Below are positions 62,855-64,000 of a stretch of DNA of 64,000 nucleotides, one piece after another. This DNA is from Echiichthys vipera (taxonomy: Eukaryota; Chordata; Actinopteri; Perciformes; Trachinidae). The notes below the pieces were generated by a model that saw nothing but the letters and a program-made list of their open reading frames with translations, did not search any database and was not told the origin of the DNA. The DNA lies in the NCBI GenBank assembly GCA_963691815.1, contig OY829650.1, forward strand, positions 5,326,672-5,390,671, given 5' to 3'. How positions within the stretch are numbered: position 1 is the first letter of the stretch; each line of letters opens with the position of its first letter. Made by a program: the position numbers and the translations under genes.

Positions 62855-64000
62855 GTAAAGAAGTGACATTCGTCTTGTTGGGGGGTGACTGTTTTTCCCT
62901 TCTCCATTTATAGATCACTCTCTCCCTTCTCCCAACTCCAGTACAGTATCCCATCTTTTTAATTTCTCCCCATCCTCTCGCTCTATTTATTTGTCTCTTT
63001 TCCCCAAGCCTCATTCTCTTTGTCCTTCCTTCTTCTCCCTCCCTCGATTCGCCCACCTTACACTCTGTTGGATATTTTTGACTCCTCGCTCTCCCACTCT
63101 CTACAATCTTCTTTCCAGTGTCTGGTTGGGTGATAGAAGCGATGATGATTGTAAATGAAGTAATTAGCAGGCCCACTGGGAGGTGTTGTACAATGAGATG
63201 CATCCCAGGAGAATTGGTGACACGGCCAGAAGAGGGTAGAGCTCCGACTGGTTTGCACTACCGCTGTGTCTTTCACCCCCACCTGCACTTTCTCTTATTC
63301 CCAATGGAGCCCAAATCCGGGAAAAAGAGATATACAGCTTAGAGGAAGGATAGGAGAGAGAACAAGTTTATCATTCCAAGCAGGTATGAGAGGAATGGAA
63401 ATACACAGCTGTGAGATGGGGTTCAAATAGTCCTATTTGGTAGAGGGAATAGCTCTTTGTGGACGATTATTCTAGTCTCGGCTCGCCATGATCCTATACC
63501 AGGCTGTTTGATGAGGTTTTAAGGTCAGTGCAGAGTGCTTCCTTTCAGATTTTTTTTAAAAATCAAGAGCATTATAGAGCATTCAGCACATTGTTGAATT
63601 CAGAACATTGCCTAAAATGCCCAATAAACATTGCCAATAGATGTTTCAGAATTGTTGCTGCAAGAAGCTTCAAGCTGAGGCTTTTATGATGGTTTTAAAT
63701 GTTTTTTATAGACTCCACCTTAATTTAACTTGCTTGTTTCATTGCACACGGTAGATTGTAATTGACGGCATGCAGCAGTGTATAGTGGATAGCATCTATT
63801 AGTGTTTAGCAGCTGTTTTGTGGATCAGAGAAACATTTTTTGCCAAGCTGAGGCGCAGTTGTCAACCGGCCAGTCGAGTGGATGCCAATTCTGCCACGAT
63901 GGTTTATTGGTATACCCCTCCTGCCACCCACCACCATCCCAGACAGGAAGCAGCGAGCCAGGGGTCAGAGGCTGGGCACGGGTGATTAACAGGGGGACGG
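62855..64000 (+). other. epha4 intron 3 (start only)
   Basis: Follows the gtaaag donor of exon 3. The next expected exon, starting the next stretch of the Cys-rich/EGF-like region, is not seen before the window ends. The first 260 bases are pyrimidine-rich; the rest shows no repeat I can name. The long antisense open frame over exon 3 and this intron is a shadow. Confidence 0.75.

Noticed and set aside
62631..63203. 190-codon antisense frame over epha4 exon 3
   Set aside because: It is the complement of a conserved coding exon and runs into the intron; its residues show no family resemblance.

Overview
The window is vertebrate, almost certainly teleost, nuclear DNA. Exon 3 of an Eph receptor is nearly identical to vertebrate EphA4. 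The repeats are typical of ray-finned fish: tRNA-derived SINEs, a V-SINE (DANA/mermaid type), non-LTR retrotransposon 3' ends, Harbinger and hAT miniature elements, and very long CA, CT and TTC microsatellites. The species cannot be read from the sequence.

Layout. Positions 1 to about 57,500 form a gene-poor upstream region with no protein-coding exon I can support. It holds at least 20 transposable-element copies. (1) Four copies of a tRNA-derived SINE with a TTC tail lie at 1, 11077, 22233 and 37648. (2) Two copies of a second SINE lie at 15853 and 42199, and one copy of a third at 32690. (3) A full-length V-SINE with a perfect 10-bp target duplication lies at 32873, and a truncated relative at 47855. 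(4) Non-LTR 3' ends lie at about 2450, 13540 and 54536. (5) A family of Harbinger-type miniature elements has copies at 27688, 29175, 29338, 35742, 48615 and 53619; the best copy still carries the start of a Myb/SANT-like reading frame. (6) A hAT-like miniature element lies at 14121, a TA-flanked one at 7535 and a TTAA-flanked one at 51499. Microsatellites include two CT tracts of about 64 units, a 600-bp compound CA satellite and a 29-unit CAG tract.

Positions 57,812 to 62,854 hold the first three coding exons of epha4 on the + strand, with good splice sites and matching phases. They encode 276 residues: signal peptide, whole ephrin-binding domain and start of the Cys-rich region. The rest of the gene lies beyond position 64,000. 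The CpG-rich, GA-rich leader upstream of exon 1 is the likely 5' UTR and promoter area. Parts of introns 1 and 2 and of the upstream desert read like conserved regulatory DNA, but without alignments this is only inference.

The only cellular gene is epha4. The most interesting non-genic content is the Harbinger family: TWA target duplications, a Myb-like fragment, repeated perfect CRE palindromes, one insertion inside another repeat whose empty paralogue is also in the window, and one copy nested against an older one.
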